A stretch of 64,000 nucleotides of DNA. Origin: an uncultured Treponema sp. GTDB lineage: Bacteria > Spirochaetota > Spirochaetia > Treponematales > Treponemataceae. The stretch spans positions 1-64,000 of the forward strand of contig CAMOIE010000012.1 of assembly GCA_946615905.1 (NCBI GenBank), read 5' to 3'. Every line of letters begins with the position of its first letter. Position 1 is the stretch's first letter. Under the pieces are notes generated by a model, which saw nothing but the letters and a program-made list of their open reading frames with translations, was not told the origin of the DNA and searched no databases. This document shows, piece by piece, positions 18,514-26,963 of this stretch. The translations under genes and the position numbers were made by a program.

Positions 18514-19895
18514 AAGGAATAGAATACCGGGGAATTTCCTCAGTTGACGGCCCGATTATCGTAGTCCGCCGTGCTGAAAAAGAAGTTTTTTACAATGAGA
18601 TTGTCTATGTCCGCGACAAAAAAGGTGAGAAGAAAACCGGCCGCGTAATCGACTTGAACGAAGATACTGCGATTGTCCAAATTTTCGGTTCTACCACAGG
18701 ACTTGACTTGGATGAGACTTCCGTGGAATTTTTGGACGAGCCGATGGAACTCCGCGTCGGCACAGGCTTGCTAGGTCGCATTTTCAACGGACTTGGAGAG
18801 CCGATTGACGGTCTTGCGCCGATTGTCTCAAGCGAAAAAATTGACGTGAACGGAATGCCGATTAATCCTTATGCCCGTGTCTATCCGCGTGACTTTATCC
18901 AAACCGGCATTTCTTCAATCGACGGAATGAACACTCTGATTCGCGGCCAAAAGCTTCCGATTTTCTCCGGGAACGGACTTCCGCATAACCGCCTTGCCGC
19001 CCAGATTATCCGTCAGGCAAAAATCTTGAATTCGGACGAGCAGTTCGTCATGGTTTTCGCCGGTATGGGAATCAAGTACGACCAGGCCCAGTTCTTCATA
19101 AAATCATTCGAGGAGTCTGGCGTTCTTTCAAAAGTCGTCATGTTCCAGTCTCTGGCGGACGCTCCCTCAATCGAGCGTATCATCACACCTCGTTGCGCAC
19201 TGACCGCCGCTGAATATTTGGCCTATAAAAAGAACATGCATGTCCTCGTTGTAATGACCGACATGACAAACTACTGCGAGGCTTTGCGCGAAATTTCAAC
19301 GACTTTGGGCGAAGTTCCCGGCCGCAAGGGCTATCCTGGCTATTTGTATTCAAATTTGGCAGAATTGTATGAGCGCGCCGGAAAAATCAAGGGGTCAACG
19401 GGTTCAATCACTCAGATTCCGATTTTGACGATGCCAAACGATGACATCTCCCATCCGATTCCTGACTTGACGGGCTATATCACCGAAGGTCAGATTGTTC
19501 TTGACAGAGAGCTTTCTCAAAAAGGTGTCTATCCTCCGGTCTCAGCCCTCCCGTCACTTTCCCGCCTTATGAAAGACGGAATCGGCAAGGGCATGACCCG
19601 CGAAGACCATTCAGCGGTTTCGTCACAGCTTTTCGCGGCCTATTCAAAGGTAAAGTCAATCCGAAACTTGGCCTCAATCATCGGAGAGGAAGAGCTAAGC
19701 GCGGAAGACAAAATGTACATGAAATTCGGCGAGGAGCTGGAAGCACAATTCTTTACCCAGGGTGAATTTGAAGACCGGTCAATCGAGGAGACCTTGGACT
19801 TGGGCTGGAAACTTTTGCGGCTTCTGCCTAGAAACGAGCTTTACAGAATCAAGCCTGAGTTGATTGAAAAATACATGCCAAAGGCTGAGGAATAA
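18510..19895 (+). CDS. atpB: V-type ATPase regulatory subunit B
   Basis: The 461-residue nucleotide-binding but non-catalytic partner of A has the expected absence of a P-loop: the equivalent segment is [18 protein letters not shown]. Other landmarks are [57 protein letters not shown] and the C-terminal [20 protein letters not shown] region. It begins inside the last codons of subunit A (ATGA) and is followed 2 bases later by subunit D. Confidence 0.98.
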   Translation: MKGIEYRGISSVDGPIIVVRRAEKEVFYNEIVYVRDKKGEKKTGRVIDLNEDTAIVQIFGSTTGLDLDETSVEFLDEPMELRVGTGLLGRIFNGLGEPIDGLAPIVSSEKIDVNGMPINPYARVYPRDFIQTGISSIDGMNTLIRGQKLPIFSGNGLPHNRLAAQIIRQAKILNSDEQFVMVFAGMGIKYDQAQFFIKSFEESGVLSKVVMFQSLADAPSIERIITPRCALTAAEYLAYKKNMHVLVVMTDMTNYCEALREISTTLGEVPGRKGYPGYLYSNLAELYERAGKIKGSTGSITQIPILTMPNDDISHPIPDLTGYITEGQIVLDRELSQKGVYPPVSALPSLSRLMKDGIGKGMTREDHSAVSSQLFAAYSKVKSIRNLASIIGEEELSAEDKMYMKFGEELEAQFFTQGEFEDRSIEETLDLGWKLLRLLPRNELYRIKPELIEKYMPKAEE

Positions 19896-19897
19896 AA

Positions 19898-20527
19898 TTG
19901 GCAAAGCTGAATCTTGCGCCTACAAAGTCAAATCTTCTCTCAGTGACTGCCCAACTCGGAGTGGCGAAAAACGGCTACGACCTTCTCGAACAAAAGCGTG
20001 AAATCCTCGTAATGGAACTTATGCGCATGGTCGACAAAGTTAAGCTTTTGGAAAGTGAAATCGACAAGGAAATTTCCCGCGCTTATCCGGCCTTGAAGAA
20101 AATGCTGATGACTGTCGGCGGCGACCGGGTTGAGCGTATTTCCAGAGGCGTGAGCTACGACTATCAGATTCACGAAAAGCCTGTTTCCGCAGGTGGAATG
20201 TCTTTTTCGTCAATCGAAGTGCAGATGCCCAAGCAGCAGCTTTTTTATTCTTTCATGGGGACTTTTGCTGACTGTGACAAGGTTATGACTGAGTTTTTCA
20301 AGCTTCTTGACTTGCTGACCCAGCTGGCTTCAATCAGGACGATTGCCTGGCGGCTTGCAAATGAGGTCAAAAAGACCCAGCGGCGCGTAAACGGACTCGA
20401 CAAGATGATTATCCCCCAGACTGAGGAAACGAAAAAGTATATTGAATCCGTCTTGGAAGAACGGGAGCGGGACAACGTATTTGTATTAAAATCTCTCAAA
20501 AACCGCAAGAATTCGGCCGAAAAATAA
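19898..20527 (+). CDS. atpD: V-type ATPase subunit D (central rotor shaft)
   Basis: This 209-residue protein forms the coiled-coil central shaft. The N-terminal helix LAPTKSNLLSVTAQLGVAKNGYDLLEQKREILVMEL and the C-terminal helix RRVNGLDKMIIPQTEETKKYIESVLEERERDNVFVLKSLK are the two conserved arms of the family. The start is TTG 19898, with GAGG at 19887-19890; no ATG would keep the conserved first helix. It closes the nine-gene V-ATPase run. Confidence 0.95.
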   Translation: MAKLNLAPTKSNLLSVTAQLGVAKNGYDLLEQKREILVMELMRMVDKVKLLESEIDKEISRAYPALKKMLMTVGGDRVERISRGVSYDYQIHEKPVSAGGMSFSSIEVQMPKQQLFYSFMGTFADCDKVMTEFFKLLDLLTQLASIRTIAWRLANEVKKTQRRVNGLDKMIIPQTEETKKYIESVLEERERDNVFVLKSLKNRKNSAEK

Positions 20528-20533
20528 AAAGTT

Positions 20534-21013
20534 ATGCTAAAGCCTTTAATTCAGAAAATTGTAGTTGCCGTGAACGGCTCTGAAAAGTCAATTGCGGCCG
20601 CAATGTATGCCATTCTCCTTGCAAAAGAATATAAATGTGAGCTAAAAGCCCTTTATGTCGTGGACACAACGACTTTAAAGCAGCTGACCATGAGCAAATT
20701 TTTTGTCGCGGAAGAAAGCAAGCGTTACGAGGAAAATCTTCTTTCTGACGGCAAAAGAGACTTGAATTACGTTCAGAAACTTGCACAGTCAAAGAAAGTT
20801 AAAATCGAGACCGAATTGAGAAAAGGCTCAGTTTGGTCGGAGATTGTGCGGACTGCCGATGAATTCAAGGCGGATTTGCTGATTCTTGGGGGAACAGGTG
20901 ATTCTTCTGCAGGAAAGCACTCAAGCGTAGGCTACGAGGTTGTCACTTCCGCCCCCTGCAACGTGATGATTGTCCGCCAGCAGGGGATTGAAAAACTCTT
21001 CAAAATCGCATGA
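20534..21013 (+). CDS. universal stress protein (UspA family)
   Basis: This 159-residue cytoplasmic protein has the Usp fold pattern: KIVVAVNGSEKSIAAAMYAILLAK at the start, a hydrophobic ALYVVD strand, and a C-terminal LLILGGTGDSSAGKHSSVGYEVVTSAPCNVMIVR segment. The glycines and serines of that segment fit the ATP-binding G-2x-G-9x-G(S/T) type. It starts six bases after atpD with no obvious ribosome site, so it is likely translated by coupling as the last gene of the V-ATPase operon. A regulatory tie between cell energy state and this pump is plausible but not shown. Confidence 0.9.
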   Translation: MLKPLIQKIVVAVNGSEKSIAAAMYAILLAKEYKCELKALYVVDTTTLKQLTMSKFFVAEESKRYEENLLSDGKRDLNYVQKLAQSKKVKIETELRKGSVWSEIVRTADEFKADLLILGGTGDSSAGKHSSVGYEVVTSAPCNVMIVRQQGIEKLFKIA

Positions 21014-21027
21014 CTTTACGTTAAAAT
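20999..21027 (+). promoter_or_regulatory. possible leaderless promoter of rsmE
   Basis: TTCAAA (20999-21004), 17 bp, then TAAAAT (21022-21027). The ATG at 21034 lies only six bases beyond the -10 and has no ribosome site, so transcription would start at or near the start codon. Confidence 0.45.
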
Positions 21028-21033
21028 CTTGGC

Positions 21034-21828
21034 ATGAATATTTGCCTTTTTAGCCCTGAAGAAATCGGGCAGCCATTGTTGAAAAAAGACCCTCGGAACG
21101 AACACATAATCAAAGTCCTTCATAAAAAAGAGGGCGAGACTTTTGACGCCGGAATAATAGGCGGTCAGGCCGGAAAGGCGAAAATCACTAAAATAATCTC
21201 AAAAGACAGCCCGGAAGCTCAAAACGACAAAAAAATTTCCGGGGCGATTTACTTTGACTTTACCCCAGAGTCTGACGGAAAGCCCCTTTACGATTTTGAC
21301 CTGATTGTAGGATTTCCACGTCCGATTCAGCTCCGCCGTCTGTTGCGGGATGCGGCCGGCTTGGGGGCAAAAAGAATTTTTTTGACGGGAACGGAACTAG
21401 GAGAAAAATCATACCTTGAGTCGAACGTTGTCTCTTCCGGGGCGGCGAGGGAAATGCTCATAGACGGAACAGCCCAGGCGGCAAGCACTCATGTTCCAGA
21501 GCTGGTTGTCTGCAAGAGCCTTGAGGAATGCCTGAAAGAAAATTTCCCGCTTGAAAATTCTGACAGCGGGAAAAATCCGAAAATAGCAAAAATCGCCTTG
21601 GACAACAAAAATCCGGCTTTTTCCCTGCATGACTTTTTGGTCGGAAAGAAAATTTCTTCTTGTGTGGCGGCAATCGGCAGCGAGCGCGGCTGGACTGACA
21701 ATGAGCGGGAGCTTTTGACCCGCTACGGCTTTAGCCTTTGTGGCATGGGAATCAGAATATTGCGGACGGAGACGGCGGTTACAGTCGCCTCGGCAATAAT
21801 TTTAGACGCAATGGGAAAACTGGGGTAG
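21034..21828 (+). CDS. rsmE: 16S rRNA (uracil1498-N3)-methyltransferase RsmE
   Basis: The 264-residue SPOUT-class methyltransferase uses S-adenosylmethionine to modify U1498 of 16S rRNA. It has an N-terminal PUA-like part (residues 1-75, NICLFSPEEIG...EHIIKVLHKKEGE). The knotted C-terminal domain carries the family motifs AAIGSERGWTDNERELL and GMGIRILRTETAVTVA, the cofactor-binding loop. Two internal insertions relative to short homologues (around SDSGKNPKIA) do not disturb the motifs. The start ATG 21034 fits a leaderless message. Its TAG stop is the first base triplet of repeat copy C. Confidence 0.93.
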   Translation: MNICLFSPEEIGQPLLKKDPRNEHIIKVLHKKEGETFDAGIIGGQAGKAKITKIISKDSPEAQNDKKISGAIYFDFTPESDGKPLYDFDLIVGFPRPIQLRRLLRDAAGLGAKRIFLTGTELGEKSYLESNVVSSGAAREMLIDGTAQAASTHVPELVVCKSLEECLKENFPLENSDSGKNPKIAKIALDNKNPAFSLHDFLVGKKISSCVAAIGSERGWTDNERELLTRYGFSLCGMGIRILRTETAVTVASAIILDAMGKLG

Positions 21829-21937
21829 CGCTGGGAACCCCGTAGTTCGGACGCAAGGCGGCCGAATGAGCGGTAGCGAAGTTCATTGCAAGCTGGCGTA
21901 GCAATGAATGACATAGCGACGGCGTAGCCGACCCCCA
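21826..21937 (+). repeat. structured intergenic repeat, copy C
   Basis: This is a diverged member of the family at 2627-2756 and 28619-28746. It begins TAGCGCTGG at the rsmE stop. The first hairpin is TTCGGACGC (21846-21854) / GCGGCCGAA (21858-21866), followed by GAATGAGCGGTAGCGAAG. A second hairpin is TTCATTGC (21882-21889) / GCAATGAA (21901-21908), then GACATAGCGA. The last is CGGC (21920-21923) / GCCG (21927-21930). The arm sequences differ from copies A and B but pairing is kept, while the TAGCG blocks are constant. Confidence 0.7.
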
Positions 21938-21946
21938 TTTATAAAA

Positions 21947-23170
21947 TCACAATTCAAAAAACAGCTTTCTCAATGCCTGGGCGGCTTCATGGCGGGCGGA
22001 ACTTGAGTCAAATGCTGAGTCGCTTAAAGATGGCAGCGGGGAGCCTGAGGCGGCGACCCAGTAACGCGCGTCTGAGGCTTCCTTGTCGGCGGGCTGGACG
22101 TTTCTTATAGTCGGGGCGAGGCCTGTCTCTTTGCTCAAAAGACGCTGGGAGTCCATCAAAAATTTTGCCAGTTCGAGAACTTTCTCGTCATTTGAGAATG
22201 GAATGGCAAGCAAAATCGGTGCGGTAAAAGCCCTTTCCTTTGCTGGAAAATCCGACGGATAGTAAATCGTGGAAAAAGAATTCACAGCCTGAAAAGAAAG
22301 TCTGCGGTGGCTGGAAAGGCTTGTAAAGACAACTCCTGTCTGCTGCTGCTGCATCAAAAAATCGATGTCCGAAAGTTTGAGATTCAGAATTTCCTTTGAA
22401 AGAATTTTCTGGTCGGTCAGCGAGCGGATTAATTGCAGGGGCAGGTAAAAAGGCTGGCCTTCCGCAGAGAGTTCCGCGAAGATGGAATCCCAGTCAGTCT
22501 GTCCTCCTGATTTTTGACTTTCTGTCTGCGCCTGAATGATTTTTTCAGAAAAAATATTCCATTGCTCTTTTCCTGAGATGGCTTCGGTCAATGCACCGGC
22601 AAGCGTCAAAATCGTCTCGTCATCATCGGCGGCGAATGAAATCGGGAATGTCGCCTCTTTTTTGACCGCGCGGGCAAATGCGAAAATATCGTTCCAATTT
22701 GCGACCCTCGTCATGCCTGTCCGCCTCAAAAGATTTTTGTTTATGTCGATTTCAGCGTTGTCGGTCAAAATCGGGAGGGCCGGGATTTTGTTTCCCTTTT
22801 TTTCAATTGCCCCGCTGACCGAAAGTGTGACATCGCTTAAAAAATCAGCCGGAATGGTTGCTGATTTTTTTGAGAGTTTTTGGTATTCAAGTCCATTGTA
22901 CAAGAAGATTATGTCTGATTTTTTTACAGACCTTTTGTTCTGCTGTTTGTCCAAGGGATTGGAGCCGTCTAGCTCAAGGAAGTCGATTTTTCCGCTTTTA
23001 GCGGGATTGGATTGGCTCATGATTTTTTTGAGGGATGCGACTTCCTCTGTCGAAAGGCTGTAGAAACCTACTGTGATTTTAGTCTTTTTTGACCAGGCAG
23101 TGACGGAAAACAAGATGGCAAATAATAGAATTGCGGCGGCCGGAATTATTATTTTTTTTGACACTTTCAT
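21947..23170 (-). CDS. exported protein resembling an ABC sugar-type solute-binding protein, solitary
   Basis: This 407-residue protein has an N-terminal signal or anchor (KKIIIPAAAILLFAILFSVTAW). The body has a bilobal solute-binding pattern (ITVGFYSLSTEEV at the start; AFTAPILLAIPFSNDEKVLELAKFLMDSQRLLSKETGLAPT near the end), as in family-1 extracellular sugar-binding proteins. There is no lipobox, so it is either periplasmic or membrane-tethered. No permease or ATPase gene is near it, so it either serves a transporter elsewhere or has another role. It faces repeat copy C downstream and is divergent from lpoB. Confidence 0.65.
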   Translation of the reverse strand: MKVSKKIIIPAAAILLFAILFSVTAWSKKTKITVGFYSLSTEEVASLKKIMSQSNPAKSGKIDFLELDGSNPLDKQQNKRSVKKSDIIFLYNGLEYQKLSKKSATIPADFLSDVTLSVSGAIEKKGNKIPALPILTDNAEIDINKNLLRRTGMTRVANWNDIFAFARAVKKEATFPISFAADDDETILTLAGALTEAISGKEQWNIFSEKIIQAQTESQKSGGQTDWDSIFAELSAEGQPFYLPLQLIRSLTDQKILSKEILNLKLSDIDFLMQQQQTGVVFTSLSSHRRLSFQAVNSFSTIYYPSDFPAKERAFTAPILLAIPFSNDEKVLELAKFLMDSQRLLSKETGLAPTIRNVQPADKEASDARYWVAASGSPLPSLSDSAFDSSSARHEAAQALRKLFFEL

Positions 23171-23302
23171 AATTGGGCTTTAGCATATCACATTTTTAGG
23201 AATTCTTCCTTGAATCTGGAGAAAATTTTGTATAAAAATTGCGTTCTTGCTCCAACAAGCTAACTGATATAAAATAGAAATAATCAAATTAGGGAGATTC
23301 TC

Positions 23303-23923
23303 ATGAAAAAGATTTCTTTTTTTGTTTTGACTCTTATTTCTGCATTTTTTGTTTCCTGTGCCTCAACTTCAACAGCCGCACCTGTGGGCGTCACAAGAAT
23401 TGACGCTAATACGACCACTGACTTGAGCGGCTACTGGAATGATACGGACGTTCGCATTGTAGCGGAAAATCTTGTAAGCCAGTGTGTAAATGCGCCTGCG
23501 ATTGCGGCCTTTAACAACGCGAGAAAGACCCAGCCTGTCGTGATTGTCGGAACTTTCCGCAACCAGAGTGATGAGCATATCGACACGACGATTATTTCAC
23601 AAAAATTTGAGACAGCCCTGATTAATTCTGGAAAGGTCGCCTTTGTGGCTTCGTCTTCTGAGCGCGGGGAAGTCCGTGAGGAGCGCAACGACCAGCAGAT
23701 AAATTCCAGCGAGGAGACAGCGAAAAGCCTCGGCAACGAGACTGGAGCTGATTTCATGCTGATTGGTGCTGTAAAAACGATTATCGACTCTGCCGGAAAT
23801 GAATCTACTCGCACTTATTATGTCACTGCCCAGCTGATTGACATAGAGACAAACCGCAAACTTTGGATGGGCGAAGATTCTTCAATTAAAAAGTACATCA
23901 AGCGTCCGTCCTACCGCAAATAG
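23303..23923 (+). CDS. lpoB: LpoB-like penicillin-binding protein activator lipoprotein
   Basis: This 206-residue outer-envelope lipoprotein has a signal peptide with lipobox FVSC. The mature part matches the LpoB-like family: LSGYWNDTDVRIVAENLVSQC, then PVVIVGTFRNQSDEHIDTTIISQKFETALINSGKV, ETGADFMLIGAVKTI and the closing DIETNRKLWMGE. In other bacteria LpoB stimulates the transglycosylase/transpeptidase PBP1B; the target here is unknown. GGGAG lies upstream of ATG 23303. The LPP20-like gene follows 17 bases downstream, a recurring pairing that suggests a joint envelope role. Confidence 0.88.
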   Translation: MKKISFFVLTLISAFFVSCASTSTAAPVGVTRIDANTTTDLSGYWNDTDVRIVAENLVSQCVNAPAIAAFNNARKTQPVVIVGTFRNQSDEHIDTTIISQKFETALINSGKVAFVASSSERGEVREERNDQQINSSEETAKSLGNETGADFMLIGAVKTIIDSAGNESTRTYYVTAQLIDIETNRKLWMGEDSSIKKYIKRPSYRK

Positions 23924-23940
23924 CCAGAGGGAGGTTCCGA

Positions 23941-24984
23941 ATGAAGAAAATCGTTTTTTTAACGGTGATTTTTTCCCTGATGATTTCAAATTCCTTTGCT
24001 AGGGGAAAATCTGAGTCAAAAAAGTCCGAATCTGCTGAGATTGAAAAAAGTCAGTTTGGAAGTGGATTTTCTTCCATTTCGATTGAGCAAAAATATCCTT
24101 CCGCCCTTTGGATTGCGGCCACGGGTTCTGGAAATTCTGAGGAAAGCGCGAAAAGTCAGGCAAAAATGGCTCTGTGCCAGACTTTGGGGGAATCCGTCAT
24201 TGGAAATCAAAAGGTTTTAACTTCGGCGGATTCATACGGAAAAGATTTTGCCACAGTGGACACCGAAATTCAGGAATCGGTTTTATTTGAGAAAATCCAC
24301 GGAATCGAGCTGAAAGATGTCATCAAAAATTCTGACGGCTCTTTTTCGGCATTGGCGGTTTTGAACAGGCTGTCGGCTTCCCGCTATTATCAGTCAGAGA
24401 TTTCCCGTTTGGACTCCGAGATTTCGTCCGCCCTTGAGGAATCAAAAAAGACTGAGGGAACTTTTGCGGGGCTTAAAGCCGCCGGACGCGCAAAGTCAAA
24501 GGCCGTTGAAAATGAATATAACCTGCGGATTTTGTCAGCCTTGAATTCGTCGCTCGGAAAAACGGTCAGCCTTTCTTACGGAAGTTTGCTTGCCGTTGAG
24601 CAAAAATATTCAGAAGCCGCGTCAAAAATCCAAATCGGACTTGTCGTTGAGGGTGATGAAAACGGTCGTCTTGTATCCGCGTTTTCTTCTGTGTTCACAA
24701 AATTGGGAATGAAAGTTTTGCCGAAAATCTCTTCTGGCTACAATCTCAAGGCCTCCCTTTCTTTTGAGGATGCCGGGAAAATTGACGGTCAGCACGAATT
24801 CGTCCGCTACAATCTGATTGCAAATCTTGTTGATTCTTCAAATAACGAGGCTGTGATTTTGCCCTATTCTCTGTCTGGCAGGGAAGGCCATGTTTCTGCA
24901 AGTCAGGCCAAGTTTCGGGTTTTTACCAAGATAGAGGGAAAGGTTCAAAGCGAGTTTGCTGAAAAGCTGGAAGATTCATTTTAA
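23941..24984 (+). CDS. LPP20-family exported protein
   Basis: This 347-residue secreted protein has signal peptide KKIVFLTVIFSLMISNSFA and no lipobox cysteine. The N-terminal domain (about residues 40-140; YPSALWIAATGSGNSEESAKSQAKMALCQTLGE...) is the LPP20 pattern, with its alternating strand and alanine-rich helix. It is followed by a helical segment and a second alpha/beta domain. GAGGGAGG precedes ATG 23941. It is co-transcribed with lpoB. Members of this family are envelope proteins without a defined enzymatic role. Confidence 0.75.
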   Translation: MKKIVFLTVIFSLMISNSFARGKSESKKSESAEIEKSQFGSGFSSISIEQKYPSALWIAATGSGNSEESAKSQAKMALCQTLGESVIGNQKVLTSADSYGKDFATVDTEIQESVLFEKIHGIELKDVIKNSDGSFSALAVLNRLSASRYYQSEISRLDSEISSALEESKKTEGTFAGLKAAGRAKSKAVENEYNLRILSALNSSLGKTVSLSYGSLLAVEQKYSEAASKIQIGLVVEGDENGRLVSAFSSVFTKLGMKVLPKISSGYNLKASLSFEDAGKIDGQHEFVRYNLIANLVDSSNNEAVILPYSLSGREGHVSASQAKFRVFTKIEGKVQSEFAEKLEDSF

Positions 24985-25022
24985 TCTGAAAAATTCAGAA
25001 TTTTCGAAAAAAGTAATTCTTA

Positions 25023-25051
25023 TTGACAAATGTTTCTATTGATAGTAACAT
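25023..25051 (+). promoter_or_regulatory. promoter of the orphan substrate-binding lipoprotein gene
   Basis: A perfect TTGACA (25023-25028), 17 bp, then TAACAT (25046-25051), about 30 bp before the coding start. It is one of the strongest promoters in the window, and its spacer is filled by a palindrome described separately. Confidence 0.8.
25031..25050. promoter_or_regulatory. palindromic operator candidate
   Basis: TGTTTCTATTGATAGTAACA is an imperfect dyad (TGTT-n-CTAT-nn-ATAG-n-AACA, 16 of 20 positions symmetric). It fills the -35/-10 spacer and runs into the -10. A repressor bound here would block RNA polymerase. It differs from the CTAACATGTTAG sites of the uronate island, so a different regulator is expected. 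Confidence 0.6.
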
Positions 25052-25080
25052 TAAAGATGAACAAACACTTTGGGGGAAAT

Positions 25081-26100
25081 ATGAATATGAAATTTTCAAA
25101 AATATTTGCGGGAATCGCCTTGGCAGGTCTCCTGCTTTCATCTTGCTCTAAAAAATCAGAAGGCAATTCTGCAAACGGAGAAAAGGCCGTAAAAATCGGA
25201 ATCGCAAAAATCGTCCAGCACGTTGCCCTTGACGACGTTGAGCAGGGCGTAATCGATGCTATCACTGACGCTGGAATCAAGGCCGAATTTGACAGGCAGA
25301 ATGCTAACGGGGACGTGAACACTGCCGCCCAAATCGCCACGAAATTCAAGGATGAAAATGTCGACCTTGCCGTAGGAATCGCGACCCCAGTCGCCCTGGC
25401 CCTTGCAAATACAATCAAAGACAAACCGGTGATTTTCGGCACGATAACAGATCCGGTTGGCGCAGGTCTTGTCTCTTCTCTTGACCACGGGGAAGGCAAC
25501 ATCACTGGAATGTCTGATGCTGTTCCGACAGTTCAGCATATCGCGCTTTTCGCAAAAGTTGCAGGCTTGAAGACTTTGGGCTACATTTACACAGGCTCCG
25601 AGGCAAATTCAATCAGCTCCCTGAACCTTGTCAAGGATGGCTGCGAAAAGGCTGGAATTGGTCTTGTCACCCAGGCGATTACGAATTCAAGCGAGGTAAA
25701 ATCCGCAGCTCAGGCGATTGTTGACCGCGTTGACGGCATTTACCTTACAACCGACAACACGGTTTTCTCTGCCCTCTCTTCTCTCGTCCAAGTTTTCGGT
25801 CAGGCCAAAAAGCCGATTTTCTCTGCCGATGTGACAGGTGCAAAGGAAGGCGGCTGCCTTTTGGCAAGCGGTTTTAATTACTACAAGGCTGGACGGGCGA
25901 CTGGTGAAATGGTCGTGCAGATTTTGAACGGGGCGAAACCCGCTGATTTACCGGTTCGCCTTATGACTGAGCCGTCAGATTCAGACCTTTTGATTGACCT
26001 CGATGCGGCCAAAAACTGCGGAATCACGATTCCAGAGGACTTGCTTTCTTCCGCAAACATGATTTTTGAGAACGGAAGTCTCAGCGAAATCAAAAAATAA
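25081..26100 (+). CDS. ABC transporter substrate-binding lipoprotein (PF04392 type), solitary
   Basis: This 339-residue lipoprotein has signal peptide ending LLLSSC and a periplasmic-binding-protein fold of the ABC_sub_bind type. Landmarks are KIGIAKIVQHVALDDVEQGVIDAI, NGDVNTAAQIATKF, VGIATPVALALANTIKDKPVIFGTITDPVGAGLV and the later VDGIYLTTDNTVFSAL and GCLLASGFNYYKAGRATGEMV. Homologues often bind aromatic amino acids or related ligands (TrpX-like), but the ligand cannot be read here. The ORF is open further up (ATG 25030), but that would place the start inside the promoter; GGGGG at 25072-25076 supports ATG 25081 or 25087. The matching permease and ATPase are absent. Confidence 0.88.
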   Translation: MNMKFSKIFAGIALAGLLLSSCSKKSEGNSANGEKAVKIGIAKIVQHVALDDVEQGVIDAITDAGIKAEFDRQNANGDVNTAAQIATKFKDENVDLAVGIATPVALALANTIKDKPVIFGTITDPVGAGLVSSLDHGEGNITGMSDAVPTVQHIALFAKVAGLKTLGYIYTGSEANSISSLNLVKDGCEKAGIGLVTQAITNSSEVKSAAQAIVDRVDGIYLTTDNTVFSALSSLVQVFGQAKKPIFSADVTGAKEGGCLLASGFNYYKAGRATGEMVVQILNGAKPADLPVRLMTEPSDSDLLIDLDAAKNCGITIPEDLLSSANMIFENGSLSEIKK

Positions 26101-26162
26101 GCACTTGCACAAAGACGCGAGAATTCAGTAATATTCATCAGCCAAAAAAAGCTGGGGACTCC

Positions 26163-26852
26163 ATGAACTATTTTGACGATGATAGCCTTAACGGCACAAA
26201 AGAATCTGCTGTAATTTCCCGGATGGGAGATGTTTATAAATCAATTGAGAAAGGCCAGTCTGACTGGAAAAAGTCAGGCGGGTCTTTTTGTCCTGACGGC
26301 TGCGGAAATTGCTGCGTTGATTTTGAGCCGGACGTTACCGAAGGCGAGGCGATTTATCTGGCCTGGTGGCTCTTACGCAATAAGCCGGAGACCGCTCAGG
26401 CAATCGCCAACGGAACTTACATTTCACCGAGGGGAGAAAATCCTTCCGGTTGCATTTTATTTGAACCTGATTCACCATTCCACTGTACAGTTTATGATGG
26501 CCGCTGTTTGATTTGCCGGATTTTCGGTTTTTCCGGGGACACTGGTAAAGATGGAAAAAAACGCTGGAAGCCCTGTAAATTTATTCCAGAAGATTTATTG
26601 AAAGCGAAAAAATTGGAACACCGACAGTATTTTGAAGAAGAACTGATGGAATTGTTCGGAATTTTACCGCCCTCCATGGCAGAATTAGTCCAACAGGCTC
26701 TTTCTGTCTGTCCGGGCGGAGAGTCTGAGACAGAACCCTTGCGACATGTCCTGCCCCTCACAATCAGAAAACTGATGTTTATAATTGCCCTTAACGGCGG
26801 GGATAACGATGACGACAATCCAAATGACACGCCGACTCCGAATGCAGCATAA
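26163..26852 (+). CDS. YkgJ-family cysteine-cluster protein
   Basis: The 229-residue cytoplasmic protein has the CxxxCxxCC cluster CPDGCGNCC (about residues 43-51), plus further cysteines in NPSGCILF, HCTVYDGRCLICRIFG and WKPCKF. This matches the PF03692 zinc- or iron-chelating family. Members are thought to bind a metal or an iron-sulfur cluster; no reaction is established. GGGGA precedes ATG 26163. The C-terminus is acidic and low-complexity. It is convergent with uxuB, and the hairpin between them terminates only the minus strand efficiently. Confidence 0.85.
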   Translation: MNYFDDDSLNGTKESAVISRMGDVYKSIEKGQSDWKKSGGSFCPDGCGNCCVDFEPDVTEGEAIYLAWWLLRNKPETAQAIANGTYISPRGENPSGCILFEPDSPFHCTVYDGRCLICRIFGFSGDTGKDGKKRWKPCKFIPEDLLKAKKLEHRQYFEEELMELFGILPPSMAELVQQALSVCPGGESETEPLRHVLPLTIRKLMFIIALNGGDNDDDNPNDTPTPNAA

Positions 26853-26901
26853 CGGCAGATAACAAAACAAAATAGATTTTTAAATGTGGTATGGACAGGA
26901 T

Positions 26902-26936
26902 AAAAAAGGTCGGCTGGAAAAACTTTCCAGCCGACC
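26902..26936 (-). terminator. terminator of uxuB
   Basis: A 13-bp perfect stem GGTCGGCTGGAAA (26908-26920) pairs with 26924-26936 around a 3-base loop. On the minus strand it is followed by six T (plus-strand A run 26902-26907). There is no T run on the plus side. Confidence 0.9.
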
Positions 26937-26963
26937 AAAAGGAGGCAACACTTTATGGAGTGT

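Noticed and set aside
11962-20527. F-type ATP synthase
   Set aside because: Subunit set and order (C, I, K, F, E, A, B, D) and the non-homologous region in subunit A are those of the V/A type. The A subunit carries the P-loop and the B subunit does not.
20988-21027. TTGAAA at 20988 as the -35 for the rsmE promoter
   Set aside because: It is 28 bp from the TAAAAT -10, too far; TTCAAA at 20999 with a 17-bp spacer is the better candidate.
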